Source of the DNA: Telopea speciosissima
Taxonomy: Eukaryota; Streptophyta; Magnoliopsida; Proteales; Proteaceae
Length of the DNA stretch: 64,000 bases
NCBI RefSeq assembly: GCF_018873765.1
Contig: NC_057925.1
Coordinates: forward strand, 48,930,010-48,994,009
Direction: 5' to 3'
Shown piece after piece: positions 21,901-30,717 of the stretch. Within the stretch, counting starts at the first letter, position 1, and the number at the start of each line of letters is the position of its first letter. Made by a program: the position numbers and the translations under genes. Below the pieces are notes generated by a model. It was not told where the DNA came from. It did not search any database and saw only the letters and a program-made list of their open reading frames with translations.

Positions 21901-21989
21901 CATCGGAAATCTAGGCGAGGAACTGGAACGTCGGTGTTGGTAGAAGGATCACTATTGCCCGGACGCTCAGGATTATGGGAAGCTGCCAT
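9932..21989 (-). CDS. SAWADEE-domain protein, six exons, 438 aa, transposon-filled first intron
   Basis: Exons: 21989-21624, 12239-11913, 11793-11745, 11671-11356, 10529-10451 and 10111-9932. All introns are GT-AG and phases agree (0, 0, 1, 2, 0); total 1317 nt with the stop. The SAWADEE fold spans about residues 28-170: [39 protein letters not shown] and [18 protein letters not shown] in exon 1, then [19 protein letters not shown] in exon 2. In SHH1 this domain reads histone H3K9 methylation and unmethylated K4 and recruits RNA polymerase IV, so a nuclear chromatin role is inferred. No homeodomain is seen. The C-terminal half ([54 protein letters not shown]) looks conserved but I cannot name it. 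Intron 1 is 9384 bp and holds elements A and B. Its correct removal is inferred from the perfect phase join inside the domain. Confidence 0.85.
12532..13270 (-). repeat. 3' LTR of element A
   Basis: 739 bp, TGTTGGGAAAAACG to GGACCCCAACA on the plus strand. It borders a purine-rich tract (minus strand GGATGGGGAG) at 13271-13290, the expected place for the plus-strand primer. Confidence 0.85.
13932..14558 (-). CDS. Gag protein of element A (UBN2/copia type)
   Basis: 208-residue capsid protein expected to package element RNA into virus-like particles. The body shows the copia gag pattern: [36 protein letters not shown] [18 protein letters not shown], and [20 protein letters not shown], followed by [11 protein letters not shown]. 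Near the end is a zinc knuckle, [13 protein letters not shown], with spacing C-x2-C-x4-H-x3-C. The family standard is x4 before the last Cys, so one residue is missing and zinc binding is doubtful. The frame is open and starts about 110 bases inside the primer site. No protease, integrase or RT follows. Confidence 0.75.
   Translation of the reverse strand: MEDLFYCKDLYAPVQSDAAKPEKMSDADWKILDRKAVGFIRQFMDDAIFHHVSTETSAHSLWKKLENLYQRKTVGDKVFLIRKLVNRKYKEGSSIVEHLNEVQSIVNQLSLMKIVFDDELQALLLLSSLPDSWEIPLSNSAPDRKLTMSQVTGSLFKEETISGSLNKPQEEATVMENKVRSKNQLRKGITCHYCKKEGHMKECKKLKR
14652..14667 (-). other. Primer-binding site of element A
   Basis: The minus strand reads TGGTATCTCAACCTAG two bases from the LTR end. 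The TGGTATC start matches the tRNA-Met class; later bases differ from the usual TGGTATCAGAGC. Confidence 0.6.
14670..15447 (-). repeat. 5' LTR of element A (main part)
   Basis: Same sequence type as 12532-13270, interrupted at AGGAG (15443-15447) by element B. Its last bases reappear at 21389-21403 after the second AGGAG. Confidence 0.85.
15448..15665 (+). repeat. 5' LTR of element B
   Basis: TGTAAGGG to CCCTAACA. A TATA box CTATATATAC lies at 15566-15575. The 3' end is telomere-like (AAACCCTAAACCCTAACA). One C/T difference from the 3' LTR (GTTCTCATAT versus GTTCTTATAT). Confidence 0.95.
15623..15679 (+). other. 12-nt LTR/leader complementarity at the position of the primer-binding site
   Basis: TAATGCTTTAAG (15623-15634, inside the LTR) is the exact reverse complement of CTTAAAGCATTA (15668-15679), which starts two bases after the LTR end. 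No TGG-starting tRNA-complementary site is present there. It could be a self-priming site or an RNA hairpin in the leader. Confidence 0.5.
16495..17330 (+). pseudogene. Gag of element B, frameshifted before the zinc knuckle
   Basis: Starts [18 protein letters not shown], then [16 protein letters not shown] [34 protein letters not shown] and [14 protein letters not shown], the usual copia gag capsid region. Near 17110 the frame shifts; the new frame carries the basic tail [12 protein letters not shown] and a knuckle [16 protein letters not shown]. In the knuckle the second Cys is Arg (CGT for TGT). The real start is this ATG, about 830 bases after the LTR, not the upstream in-frame ATG at 16219, because capsid similarity begins here. 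Confidence 0.8.
17340..20307 (+). pseudogene. Pol of element B: protease, integrase, RT, RNase H with frameshifts
   Basis: Protease: WWLDSE then a shift to [11 protein letters not shown], so one base is missing inside the catalytic DSGAT motif (about 17390). Pre-integrase [22 protein letters not shown] and [14 protein letters not shown] (17679-17948). The integrase core (17990-18430) is broken by shifts and stops. [52 protein letters not shown], then a shift near 19330 and [13 protein letters not shown] with the YVDD active site at 19360-19371. RNase H follows through [42 protein letters not shown] and ends at 20307. About 860 bp of noncoding tail precede the 3' LTR. Confidence 0.85.
21171..21388 (+). 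repeat. 3' LTR of element B
   Basis: 218 bp, same termini as the 5' copy, preceded by the polypurine tract ATAGGAGGAGAT (about 21159-21170). Confidence 0.95.
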
Positions 21990-22243
21990 GGAATGAATTG
22001 TGAATCCTCCCTAAGACCAGTCGACCACGAGAGCGAAGAAGCTTTTCGTCGTTCAAGAATCTAGAAGAAGCTTCACTCCACTCTATTCAGTCCCACTCCA
22101 TTAAGTCATGAAACGATGGAAACCCAAACATTTTTTACGAAAAGAAGAAGACAACCCTTTAAAAAATTAAATATATTATTCATTGATTTGACGGCGCCAC
22201 CGGAAATGACAACAGTCACAAGACAATAAAAACAGGGAAAATT
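21990..22243. other. Upstream region of the SAWADEE gene
   Basis: GC-richer DNA next to the exon 1 ATG, probably the 5' leader and core promoter on the minus strand. No clear TATA box picked out. Confidence 0.35.
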
Positions 22244-22405
22244 ATCACCTCCAGTTTGCTGACCAGCCCAGTTCCCCAGTTCCTCTAATAGGGGGATGGT
22301 GGACCCCACCCGGGCAGGGTGTTTGGGCATGGGTAGAGAGGTCATTTCAACCCCCCTTTGTTTGAGGAACTGGGGAACTGGGCCGGTCAGCAAACTGGAG
22401 GTGAT
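22244..22405. mobile_element. Hairpin MITE (CAGTTCCTCTAATAGGGG family), full copy
   Basis: About 42-bp arms are inverted copies: ATCACCTCCAGTTTGCTGACC..CCCAGTTCC at the left and its complement ending AAACTGGAGGTGAT at the right. The loop contains GTGGACCCCACCC. Relatives sit at 28251-28411, 56957-57772 and 58773-58880. Confidence 0.8.
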
Positions 22406-22564
22406 AAAGATCCTAAAAACAGAGAGAGAGAGAGAGAGAGGACGGGAAATCCGAGTGTCTGTGCATAATGCGCAAGCGGCTCAGTTCATGTAATGCATGA
22501 AATAGCATGATGACGCATAGAAAGAATATATACAGATTTTGTAACCGCCCCAAATGGGATCCAG

Positions 22565-22860
22565 ACAGGGTTTGAGGTATCGGATCGGTATCGATCAAGG
22601 CCGATCTCGAGATTTGACCAATACAATAAGGTTTGATTGGATCGTTGATTGGATCGCCAAACTTGGTTGGATCGGTCAATTAGATCCGATCCTTGACCAA
22701 TTCAATTGAATATTTTTTTATTTTTTTCAAAGTTTTTAAGTTTTTTATATTATTTTGATCACTATCGATCGATACTGACTGATACCAATCGATTTTGACC
22801 GATCCGATTCTGAGATCATAACACCCACCAACTCTGGCCGATATATGATCCGATCCATAA
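22565..22860. repeat. Dispersed TATCGG-type repeat
   Basis: Many alternating GGTATCGATC and CGATACTGAC-like words. The same kind occurs at 625-830, 1690-1880, 27490-27650, 50558-50778 and 62490-62655. No coding. Confidence 0.6.
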
Positions 22861-23136
22861 CAAAATGATAGACACATTGTGGATTACACATGGGAGGAGA
22901 AAGACATTGACACATTTTCTAGATCCATGGATTGGAGTTAGGCCAAATTGTTCCATATGCAAGTGACAGTGCCTTCTTGACCAAGGAATCAACAATGTTG
23001 TTATTCTTCCTTGAAACAAAACTAAAAGTACAATATACAAAACAAGAAAACATTGCTGGAATTAAAAATATATATATAGGTTTACCTAGTTCCTTATTTG
23101 GACCAAGTGAGACTTGACAAATGGTTTATCAAGGTT

Positions 23137-23268
23137 TTTTTTTTTTGGAATTGGAGAGCTTTAATAAGAGAGGGGGGGGGGAATGGGAATAAGCCCCAAG
23201 GTGATTTGAGCTCATGACCTCTTATTTGAAGAGTTGGTCTTTTGCCAAGAGAACCGACCCCTTGGCGT
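23137..23268 (-). mobile_element. tRNA-derived SINE, family 2, with 16-bp target duplication
   Basis: ATGGTTTATCAAGGTT is repeated exactly at 23121-23136 and 23269-23284. On the minus strand the insert opens GGGGTCGGTTCTCTTGGC, has box-A-like TGGCAAAAGACC and box-B-like ATGAGCTCAAATC, and ends in an A-run. 132 bp. Confidence 0.85.
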
Positions 23269-24092
23269 ATGGTTTATCAAGGTTGTATCCTAAATCTATC
23301 AAATGATCAACCAGGCAAATTAAGACATTAGCTTGTCGATTTTACCATTGTTCATACAACTTCTTTATCAATTTATCATAAAGAGCGTAAATGGTAAAAT
23401 GAGAATTACTATATCTTACAAAAATATCAGTTAAGGATGTCAAAGTTCAGTCTGAACCGGTTGAATCGATCAAAACCAAACTAGTCTAGTAGAATGCAAT
23501 GAGTGAGATCCAAAATCACATTGAACCTAATAAAAAACCAAGACTAGGCTGATAATAACTTGATAAAAAACCAAAGAGAGAAGGTTCTTTATACGGTAAT
23601 GTGGCCCTTGCACCAATGCACGAAAGCATCAACAAAGGCAAGATTTTTTGCATTCATAGAGAGCAGGGCACACAAGGTTCTTTTTCCAAAATCGGAATAA
23701 TTTCCTTAATATACGTGTAAACTTGAATGAGACTGGAGTCACTGGACTGAAAGTCTGAACCCAATTGTAGCCCAAGCAAACCGATAATAAAAAACGATAA
23801 GAAACCAGATCGAAACCAAAAGCTTACTTAACAGTTTGATTTTGGGTTGGTCAATAACACACGAAACTGGTTCGACCAAACTGAACCAATGAATTGATAG
23901 CCCTAAATTATCATAAGAGATTTACAATAATACCCATATGATGTTATTTTCTCGATCGTTATTTTAGGATCTATTCCCGTACAATTGTAGAAGTTACTAG
24001 AGGATTGTAGAATGGTAATCACACTTTTGCTCATTTTATCCGATTACAACGGTTCGATCTTCTGGACGACAAGATACGAAGGCGAATCCCCA

Positions 24093-24105
24093 GAAACTTC
24101 TGGAA
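24093..24105. promoter_or_regulatory. Heat-shock element, three perfect units
   Basis: GAAacTTCtgGAA, three alternating 5-bp units for a heat-shock factor trimer, 16 bp upstream of the TATA box. Confidence 0.85.
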
Positions 24106-24120
24106 TCCTCTTTCCATCTT

Positions 24121-24128
24121 TATATAAA
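24121..24128 (+). promoter_or_regulatory. TATA box of sHSP copy 1
   Basis: TATATAAA about 120 bp before the ATG, in the usual place after the heat-shock element. Confidence 0.8.
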
Positions 24129-24249
24129 GTCCCGGCCTGTATCGTCGTCTTCATCAAGTAATCAGAGATAGAGTGTTCGCACGACAAATTTCTTGCGTTT
24201 TTAGTTTTTAGTTTTCTTGAGAGCAGTTACAGGTAGAAGCAGAGCAAAA

Positions 24250-24741
24250 ATGTCGATGATACCAAGCATCTTCGGCGGTGGACGAAGCAACATTTTCGAT
24301 CCATTCTCACAAGAAATCTGGGATCCATTCCAGGGCTTCCCCTTCAACAACAACAACAACAATTCGCTCACTTCCATCCCTAATTCGGCTCGTGAAACCT
24401 CTGTAGTGGCCAATGCTCGCATCGATTGGAAGGAGACCCCTCAGGCTCACGTATTTCATGCCGATCTCCCAGGACTGAAGAAGGAAGAGGTGAAGGTGGA
24501 GGTTGAGGATGGGAAGGTTCTTCAGATCAGCGGTGAGAGGAGCAGAGAGCAGGAAGAGAAGACAGACAAGTGGCACCGCGTGGAGAGGAGCAGCGGCAAG
24601 TTTGTGAGGCGGTTCAGGTTGCCTGAGAACGCCAAGATGGATCAAGTGAACGCCAAGATGGAGAACGGGGTACTCACTGTCACCGTCCCCAAGGAGGAGG
24701 AAAAGAAACCTGAGGTTAAAACCATCGAGATCTCTGGCTAG
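24250..24741 (+). CDS. Class I cytosolic small heat-shock protein (HSP20), copy 1, 163 aa
   Basis: ATP-independent chaperone that forms about 12-subunit oligomers and holds unfolding proteins for the HSP70/HSP100 system. The N-terminal arm has the class I signature: MSMIPSIFG, then [18 protein letters not shown], then an Asn run. The alpha-crystallin domain spans about residues 55-147 with consensus [19 protein letters not shown] and consensus [21 protein letters not shown]. The tail ends KTIEISG with the I-x-I anchor that docks between dimers. Length fits 17-18.5 kDa members. The start is the ATG in AAAATGTCG at 24250; the in-frame upstream ATG at 24217 would add residues unlike the family. 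Single exon, as usual. Heat control is shown by the HSE. A paralogue lies 6 kb downstream. Confidence 0.95.
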   Translation: MSMIPSIFGGGRSNIFDPFSQEIWDPFQGFPFNNNNNNSLTSIPNSARETSVVANARIDWKETPQAHVFHADLPGLKKEEVKVEVEDGKVLQISGERSREQEEKTDKWHRVERSSGKFVRRFRLPENAKMDQVNAKMENGVLTVTVPKEEEKKPEVKTIEISG

Positions 24742-25289
24742 CAGCTTGTTGTTTCTTGTGATTTGTTGCTAATGCTGCTTTTTGATGTCGAATTTGGTTG
24801 TAAATAAGTCTAATCTTTACGGTTTGGTGTTTCGTTTCGTTTCCATGGTTTTGTAATTAGCGTTTACCTAGCAGTACTATGTGAGTATGTTGGAAGAAAT
24901 AGTATCTCTAATTCTCTGAAATTATATTTTTCTGGAGTCTTCGATTGAACAGCGACGAGCAACATCTTCTTGATTCGTCCTTTTCTCTTCAAAACAGAGT
25001 GAGACTACGGTGGATATGAGGTCTTTTTACTGCAAAAAATTTATTTACTCGTTAATAGTGGATTTGGTGTTTAGTTGCAGAATGTGCAGAGGATAAACAT
25101 TCCATTAGATCTTAAACGAAACCAATGGTTATAGAAGTGCTATGAAGCGCTATGGAGTCTGGTGTCTCCTTTTTATAATCCTATCTATTCTGTGTCAGAA
25201 ATTTGTTTCTGCACATCCAGGAAGAAATGCATCTAATTTATGGGAAAACTCCCGTACAGAAAACTGCTTCCCCTAATTTATTTATTGGA

Positions 25290-25395
25290 GAATGTCTTTG
25301 TGCTGCAGGCTGCTGCCCAGGCACATGGGCCCCCTATGAAGGGGGCAGGGTGGTCATTGCGCCCAGAACAGTGCCCCTTTATTTATATACACCAT
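25290..25395. repeat. GC-rich dispersed repeat
   Basis: CTGCCCAGGCAC..GGGGGCAGGGTGGTCATT..CAGAACAGTGCCCC. Words shared with 9530-9690 and 60290-60430. Absent from duplication copy 2. Confidence 0.45.
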
Positions 25396-25889
25396 AGGTG
25401 ATTCTGAGGGAAGCCATGTAGCTCACCATTTATGATAAGTTTGGTTCAGGGAGAGTATGTTTTGTTAGGGAAAAGCTATGGACTCTAGAGGATTGTGGAT
25501 GCAATTTTTCTTGGTCTTTTGATCACCAAAACTGCTTTCTGTGGCAATTGTGTGGGAAAGAAAAGAGGTGAACAGAGGGGAGTGCAAGGTGTGGACTCTA
25601 CAGGAGGAAGTTTGATAAGCTCCATTTGGGAGAATATGAACTTTTGGAGAAGCATTTGATTCTACTTGTTGCTTTGCATCAAATCAAGTTAATTTGGGTC
25701 ATGATGTGACTAGTTATGCTGCAATTTTTTCTGAAACTCAAGCAGAGTGGTTACTTTCTTTTTAGGTTGTCTAGCTAACCAGGTTAAATTTCTTTATGAT
25801 TTCCTCTTAATCTGTGTTTGCAATAGTAAATAAACATGTATTCGTTATTCCAGTGATGTTTCCTGTAGAATATTACAATTGTTACAATT

Positions 25890-26523
25890 CTCTGCATCTA
25901 TAGGAGAAGATGCATGCCCAAATCCATTCACTCAATGAGGTTGGAACTCAACCTCTACTGAGAAAGGACAGGAAGTGTTTTCCACACAATCATCTTGGAC
26001 TGCTCCTCATGCGGGTGTTATCAAAGTGAATTGTGACGCAGCCTTCCCCCTTAGATGGGTCTGGAGGTGGGGTGGGTGTTATTTTGAGAGACTTTGGTGG
26101 GAGACCCTTGTTGGCCATGTTAGAACCGTGTCACCTTCTTGATGTGATTACAGGTGAAGCTTTGGCAATTCTCAAAGGATTGCAAAGGGCCATGGAAACG
26201 GGTCACTCTCCAGTTGTGGTTGATTCTGATAACGCTGAACTGGTTGCTCTCCTCAACGAGTCAGCTTGCTCTCTCCCCCAACCTCTATTACAAACATCCT
26301 ACATGACATTCGAATAGTGACCCCTCATTTCAGTAGTTGCTCTTTCTTATCTCTAGAGATGTGAATCTCGTGGCGTACTCTCTAGCTCAGAGGGCCTTGT
26401 CTAGGGTAAGACGGACTATGTAGTTGTTATCGTCTCCTTGGATCCTGGATCTTTGTAATTAGGATGCCTTGTGCTCCTCTTGCCCCCTTCGAAATAAAAT
26501 TTTCTTTAATCAAAAAAAAAAAA
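25890..26523 (+). mobile_element. LINE 3' end with RNase H-like domain and poly(A)
   Basis: Encodes VIKVNCDAAFP, a frameshift, then GGVGVILRDFGGRPL, EALAILKGLQRAMETGHSPV and VVDSDNAELVALL. This is the plant RNase H-like domain found at the end of L1-type ORF2: D of NCDAAF, E of GEALA, D of DSDNAE. It closes with an A-run at 26512-26523. The 5' part is lost; it interrupts duplication copy 1. Confidence 0.75.
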
Positions 26524-26890
26524 CACGTTGGAACGTTATCATCTCTCTGAAGGATTTTTTTTAAATTTTGCTAGAAATTTAGAACATCCACTTTATATTA
26601 TTTGCACTTCTATTTTTGGCAGACACAGGTAACAACCTTGATCTGTATTTCAGAGCAATAAAAACTAGTTGCGATAAGCTCAAGCCTTGAAACTATTAAA
26701 ACTATTAAAACCATCTTCCTTTACTTTGAAGAGGATGGAACAGTCTGTGAATAGGGGGACTCTTTGCTAATATGAGCAATAGTACAATTTCATCTTTCTT
26801 TGAAGCTGAAAAGCAGGGGAAAACAAATCCTACTCCCACAAGATTGCCTTCCGAAATTGATATTGCATGTTTGCAGTACAGGACTTTCGG

Positions 26891-27289
26891 TGGCGGCGGT
26901 GATGCTGGTGGTGGTGGTGGTTGAAGTTTCATTGGAGGTCACCTTAAACAGAAAACCTGAAAGATCTTTCTAATTGAGGAACTCGCCTAAGGGCTGATGC
27001 GCCTTTACCAGGTTTAGGAAATCTGATCTACTCTAACGAGCCCTTTGAAGTTAGTTCGAAGCAAGATTTTAGGCTACTGGTACCCCTGCCTTTATTGAAT
27101 TACATAGGGATAAGGAAGGCCATAGTCGACATGTTGAAGAGGGAGATTCTAACCAGAAATGAGTTGAACAGTCCCCCCAAAGGGAGAACAGAATTGCTTT
27201 GTCCATCAAATTAATCATGTGCTTATTAGAGGGCAAATCCCCCCCCCCCCACCTTTTATTTCTTCCTTTTACCCTTATTCATACAATAG
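26891..27289. other. Spacer between duplication copies
   Basis: A GGTGGTGGTGG tract at about 26890-26925, a C-run at 27238-27250 and otherwise unremarkable sequence. No gene seen. Confidence 0.4.
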
Positions 27290-28250
27290 AGACAATCTTC
27301 TTCTCGTATTGGAGTGTAAACAAAGTGAAGATTCCTATATCGTACCAATATATTAGTTAAGGGTGTTAAAGTTTAGCTTGAACCAGGCAGGTAGATCACA
27401 ATTGAACTAGATCAACCGAATGCAAAGATTAAAACAAAAAATTGAACTAAATTCGATAAAAAAACTGAGACCAGACCAATAGTATCCATGGCTATAGTGC
27501 ATGGTATCAGAACAGGTATCGGTCAACCTGGAAATCGATACGATATCGGATTAGTATCAGACAAATGTGCCTTGATTCTCCTTTAAAAATGGTTTTTATT
27601 TTTTTATTATCATTTTACCCTTTGTCCGATACCTCAAACCACGACAGTAACCTAATAAGAACCCCCCTCCTAAAAAAAATCAGGATTTTTTCTTATTTCT
27701 TTATATATATATATATGTAAATCCGGATTGGACAGAGCCCGGTAATAGACTAGCAAATCGATAAAAGAAATGATTTTGACAGTTTGATTTTGAATTGATC
27801 AATCACTGAAACTGATTTAATCGAACAGAATCAATCGACACCCCTAAATTATCGAACTTGACAACAAAAATCTAGGGGGGGGATGATGGTCATTTCACAG
27901 GGGACTATATGAGGCCCACCTATGAAATGACCCAAACACCCCTTGTTTTACTAGTCCTGCAACAATTGGAGGAGAGTCCTATTCTAAATTATCAACTATC
28001 ACAAATTCACAATGATTATCTTTTTATGGATCATATATAGGTTATCAAAAAATAAAAATAAAATTTATGGATCATATGAGAATTACAAGAACACCCATTT
28101 ATGGGTTTTTTACAAATGCCTCCCTAAAAATGTCTATTTATCCAAATGTCTTCTTACAATTTTTTTAATTGCAAATTCTCCCTTATTTTCAAAATACTAT
28201 AATATTTTAGTTTAATCCGTTAATTTGGGATGATAAACGGTTAGTTTCAG

Positions 28251-28411
28251 ATCCCCTCAATTTGTTTGCCCCTCAATTTTCTCAATTCCATTTAATAGGG
28301 TGGTGAAAATGATCACCCTACCCTCTGTCCGAACACACTGCCCAGGGTGGGATCCACCTCTCTCTATTAGAGGGAATTGAGGAAATTGACAGACAGGCAA
28401 ATTGAGGTGAT
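28251..28411. mobile_element. Hairpin MITE nested in the left arm of the Pack-MULE
   Basis: ATCCCCTCAATTTG..CTCAATTCC at the left, GGAATTGAGG..CAAATTGAGGTGAT at the right, with GTGGGATCCACC in the loop. It splits the left inverted repeat after GGTTAGTTTCAG; the right arm lacks it. Confidence 0.8.
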
Positions 28412-28529
28412 ATTTTTTTTCCAAAATACCTTTATGATAAAAACCCATCAAAATTAAAGAATAAAATAACGAAATTGCCCTCATCTTTCTCAAATGGTCT
28501 AAAGTTTAACACTGAAAATCAAACCCTAA

Positions 28530-28935
28530 ACCATTTGAGGGAGATGATCCATATAATCAAACCTCCAAAACTGAAATAGGATTTCAAAACGAAGGAACAA
28601 GCTTCGCCATGGAAGCGAGGCGGCCATTAAACAGTAGAAAATCGTTACAAGCACGACTGAACCCAATTGGGATGTCTTTGGTAGGATTCCTGACCTCTTC
28701 CGCCATGGTTGACACGGCATCGTATCCAATATAGCTTAGATACACCATCGCTGCTCCATTGAAAACCCCTGCGATTCCAAACGGGAAGAACCCACCAGCG
28801 TTCTTTGGATCCGATGGTTGTGTATAATTCTTCCAATCACCTCTCCAGAACCCAACCACTATGATGAATGCAATGAACAGTATGTGGATCATTGTCAGCA
28901 CCATGTTCAATACCGAGTTCTCCTTCCTACTGGGT
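28530..28935 (-). pseudogene. Cationic amino-acid transporter (CAT) fragment captured by the Pack-MULE
   Basis: Reads SVLNMVLTMIHILFIAFIIV, GDWKNYTQPSDPKNAGGFFP, GIAGVFNGAAMVYLSYIGYD, AVSTMAEEVRNPTKDIPIG, then after a frameshift near 28676 SVVLVTIFYCLMAASL. This is the mid-part of plant CAT-type APC transporters (plasma-membrane or tonoplast import of Lys/Arg and others), including the conserved AVSTMAEE loop. An acceptor-like TTACCCAG at its upstream edge suggests genomic DNA with an intron was captured rather than cDNA. Both ends of the transporter are missing, and the last bases enter the inverted repeat. No transport function. Confidence 0.8.
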
Positions 28936-29121
28936 AATAGAAAACAGAGGAACAACAAATTAAAGAGATGAAAAAGAACAAAACTGCAAAAAACCCAAAT
29001 CCCAGTTAGACAAAAATTGACGAACCCCCCTCCCCCTATACCCAATAGTTTCAGGAAAACCAAGTCTGAGAACAATGTCAATGTCAAACTAACAGAGTAG
29101 AAGTTTTCTGAAACATTTGAA

Positions 29122-29590
29122 TCAACTACGGAATAATAGACTTCTCTGTTCTCTTCCTGTAATGACAATAACCCAGTAATCAATGTTCTTCTCTACAGAA
29201 CAATCCTTAGAAGGGCAAGAGGCCAACGGTACTGATTGCAAAATCTCTAATTTTTGCCACTTCTTAAACACAGTCTTTGAAAGTATAAGAGAGCAAGAAA
29301 GGGGATCCAAAAGATTATCACAGTAGAGATCAGGGCATCTTATCTGAGCTATCTTTTTCTTCTCAATCATCACTTCGATATAATCTGCGATGCAATCCAC
29401 ACATAGGAATGAGCAAAACAACCCCTCTGGATCCTGAATCTCTTTAATTCAGATACCGAGTTCATACGATTTGACAAGCGAAATTTGTTAAAGAAATTTC
29501 TAATTCTTCCACCAGATCAGAGTATTCATTAGTGGCCTGGCTAGGGTTCCACTGCATCTCTGCCTTGGTTGATTCTTGTTCGATGAAGAG
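29122..29590 (-). pseudogene. RBR (RING-IBR-RING) E3 ligase fragment captured by the Pack-MULE
   Basis: 29421-29185 reads FCVDCIADYIEVMIEKKKIA, IRCPDLYCDNLLDPLSC, SKTVFKKWQKLEIL and ASCPSKDCSV: the end of RING1 and the linker into the IBR of plant RBR ubiquitin ligases, with paired Cys as expected. Upstream (29590-29460) a further stretch gives MQWNPSQATNEYSDLVEELE, perhaps the protein's N-terminus, but stops separate it from the RING part. The piece ends after the Cys-x4-Cys at a junction with the transporter fragment. Both captured pieces face the same way, so a chimeric transcript is possible. No complete ligase domain. Confidence 0.7.
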
Positions 29591-30092
29591 AGTTGAGAAA
29601 TTAGATGCCTTAATGCCTTATGGAAGAAAAGAATGATTTAAACCATTATTTTAGGGTTCATCTTCCCCAATGGTTTGGAGTTTGATTTTCAGTTCTAAAT
29701 CCTAAACGATTGGGGTTTGATTGGGGTTTGATTAGTTTCAAATCTTAAAAGATTTGGGGAAGATGAGGGCAATTTGGTCACTTTGTTTTTTAATTTTGGT
29801 AGGTTTTTATGACAAAAGTATTTTGGTCATTAGATTCCTTAAAACTAACCTCTAATCTCTTAAATTAATGGACTGGATCAAAGTGTTACAGTGTTTTAAA
29901 AACAGAGAGAATTTGCAATTAAAAAAATTATAAAGGGATATTTAGACAAATGGATATTTTCAGGGAGGTATTTGACAAAAACCCATTAATATATGGAAGC
30001 TACTAGAGGATCGTAGAATGTTACTTTTGCTTGTTTAATCCAATTCCAACGGTTCGATCTTTTGGACGACGAGACACGAAGCCGAGTCCCCA

Positions 30093-30110
30093 GAAATTTC
30101 TCGAAGTTTC
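30093..30110. promoter_or_regulatory. Heat-shock element, four perfect units
   Basis: GAAatTTCtcGAAgtTTC, one unit longer than in copy 1, about 10 bp upstream of TATATTCC (30119-30126). Confidence 0.85.
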
Positions 30111-30228
30111 TGTTCTCCTTTATATTCCCGGCCTGTCGTCGTCGTCTTCATATCAGCCAGTGTTCGTAAGACAAATCCCTTCGTTTCCAGTTTTCGTTGC
30201 AATAATCTAAAGCAGAAGTAGAGCAAAA

Positions 30229-30717
30229 ATGTCGATGATTCCGAGCATTTTTGGCAGTCGAAGCAATATTTTCGATCCATTCTCACTCGAAATCTGGGAT
30301 CCATTCGAGGGCTTCCCCTTCAACAACAACAACAACTCCTCCCTCACTTCCATCCCCAATTCGGCTCGTGAAACCTCTGTAGTGGCCAGTGCTCGCATTG
30401 ACTGGAAGGAGACCCCTCAAGCTCACGTGTTTCATGCCGATCTCCCAGGGCTGAAGAAGGAAGAGGTGAAGGTGGAAGTGGAGGAAGGAAAAGTTCTCCA
30501 GATAAGCGGTGAGAGGAGCAGAGAGCAGGAAGAGAAGACAGACAAGTGGCACCGCGTGGAAAGGAGCAGCGGCAAGTTCGTGAGGCGGTTCAGGTTGCCT
30601 GAGAACGCCAAGATGGATCATGTGAAGGCTAGCATGGAGAACGGGGTGCTCACTGTAACCGTCCCCAAGGAGGAGGAGAAGAAGCCCGAGGTTAAGACCA
30701 TCGAGATCTCTGGCTAG
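30229..30717 (+). CDS. Class I cytosolic small heat-shock protein (HSP20), copy 2, 162 aa
   Basis: Paralogue of 24250-24741, same function and domain plan: [27 protein letters not shown], Asn run, [40 protein letters not shown], and the terminal IEISG with the I-x-I motif. It lacks one Gly and one Asn present in copy 1. The changes I see (Gln/Glu, Asp/Glu, Asn/Lys, Lys/Ser) are in the arm and the consensus I loop, not the core strands. The frame is intact and the third positions differ at many sites, so both copies appear kept by selection. It starts at the ATG in AAAATGTCG. The Pack-MULE ends about 110 bp before its HSE. Confidence 0.95.
   Translation: MSMIPSIFGSRSNIFDPFSLEIWDPFEGFPFNNNNNSSLTSIPNSARETSVVASARIDWKETPQAHVFHADLPGLKKEEVKVEVEEGKVLQISGERSREQEEKTDKWHRVERSSGKFVRRFRLPENAKMDHVKASMENGVLTVTVPKEEEKKPEVKTIEISG

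Larger units (their letters stand above)
23340..26890 (+). repeat. Tandem segmental duplication, copy 1 (sHSP locus)
   Basis: Collinear with 27290-31660: an upstream GTTAAGG.TGT.AAAGTT block, the promoter, the sHSP gene, its 3' flank, and a distal block (..CAGACACAGGTAACAACCTTG.. near 26620). Copy 1 alone carries the LINE piece at 25890-26523 and the repeat near 25300. Borders are approximate. Confidence 0.75.
28103..29984 (-). mobile_element. Pack-MULE-like element carrying two host gene fragments
   Basis: Long terminal inverted repeats of roughly 300 bp: GGGTTTTT.ACAAAT.CCTCCCT at the left, matched by the complement ending ATTTGACAAAAACCC at 29984. The match continues inward through AAATTGCCCTCATCTT. 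Between them are pieces of an amino-acid transporter and an RBR ligase, both on the minus strand, and no transposase. A candidate 9-bp duplication CCCATTTAT / CCCATTAAT (8 of 9) needs the right end placed at 29981, so it is unsure. Absent from duplication copy 1. Confidence 0.8.

Noticed and set aside
24307-24645. 112-residue antisense frames in both sHSP genes (also 30283-30621)
   Set aside because: They are the complement of a codon-biased conserved gene; their equal length follows from the duplication.
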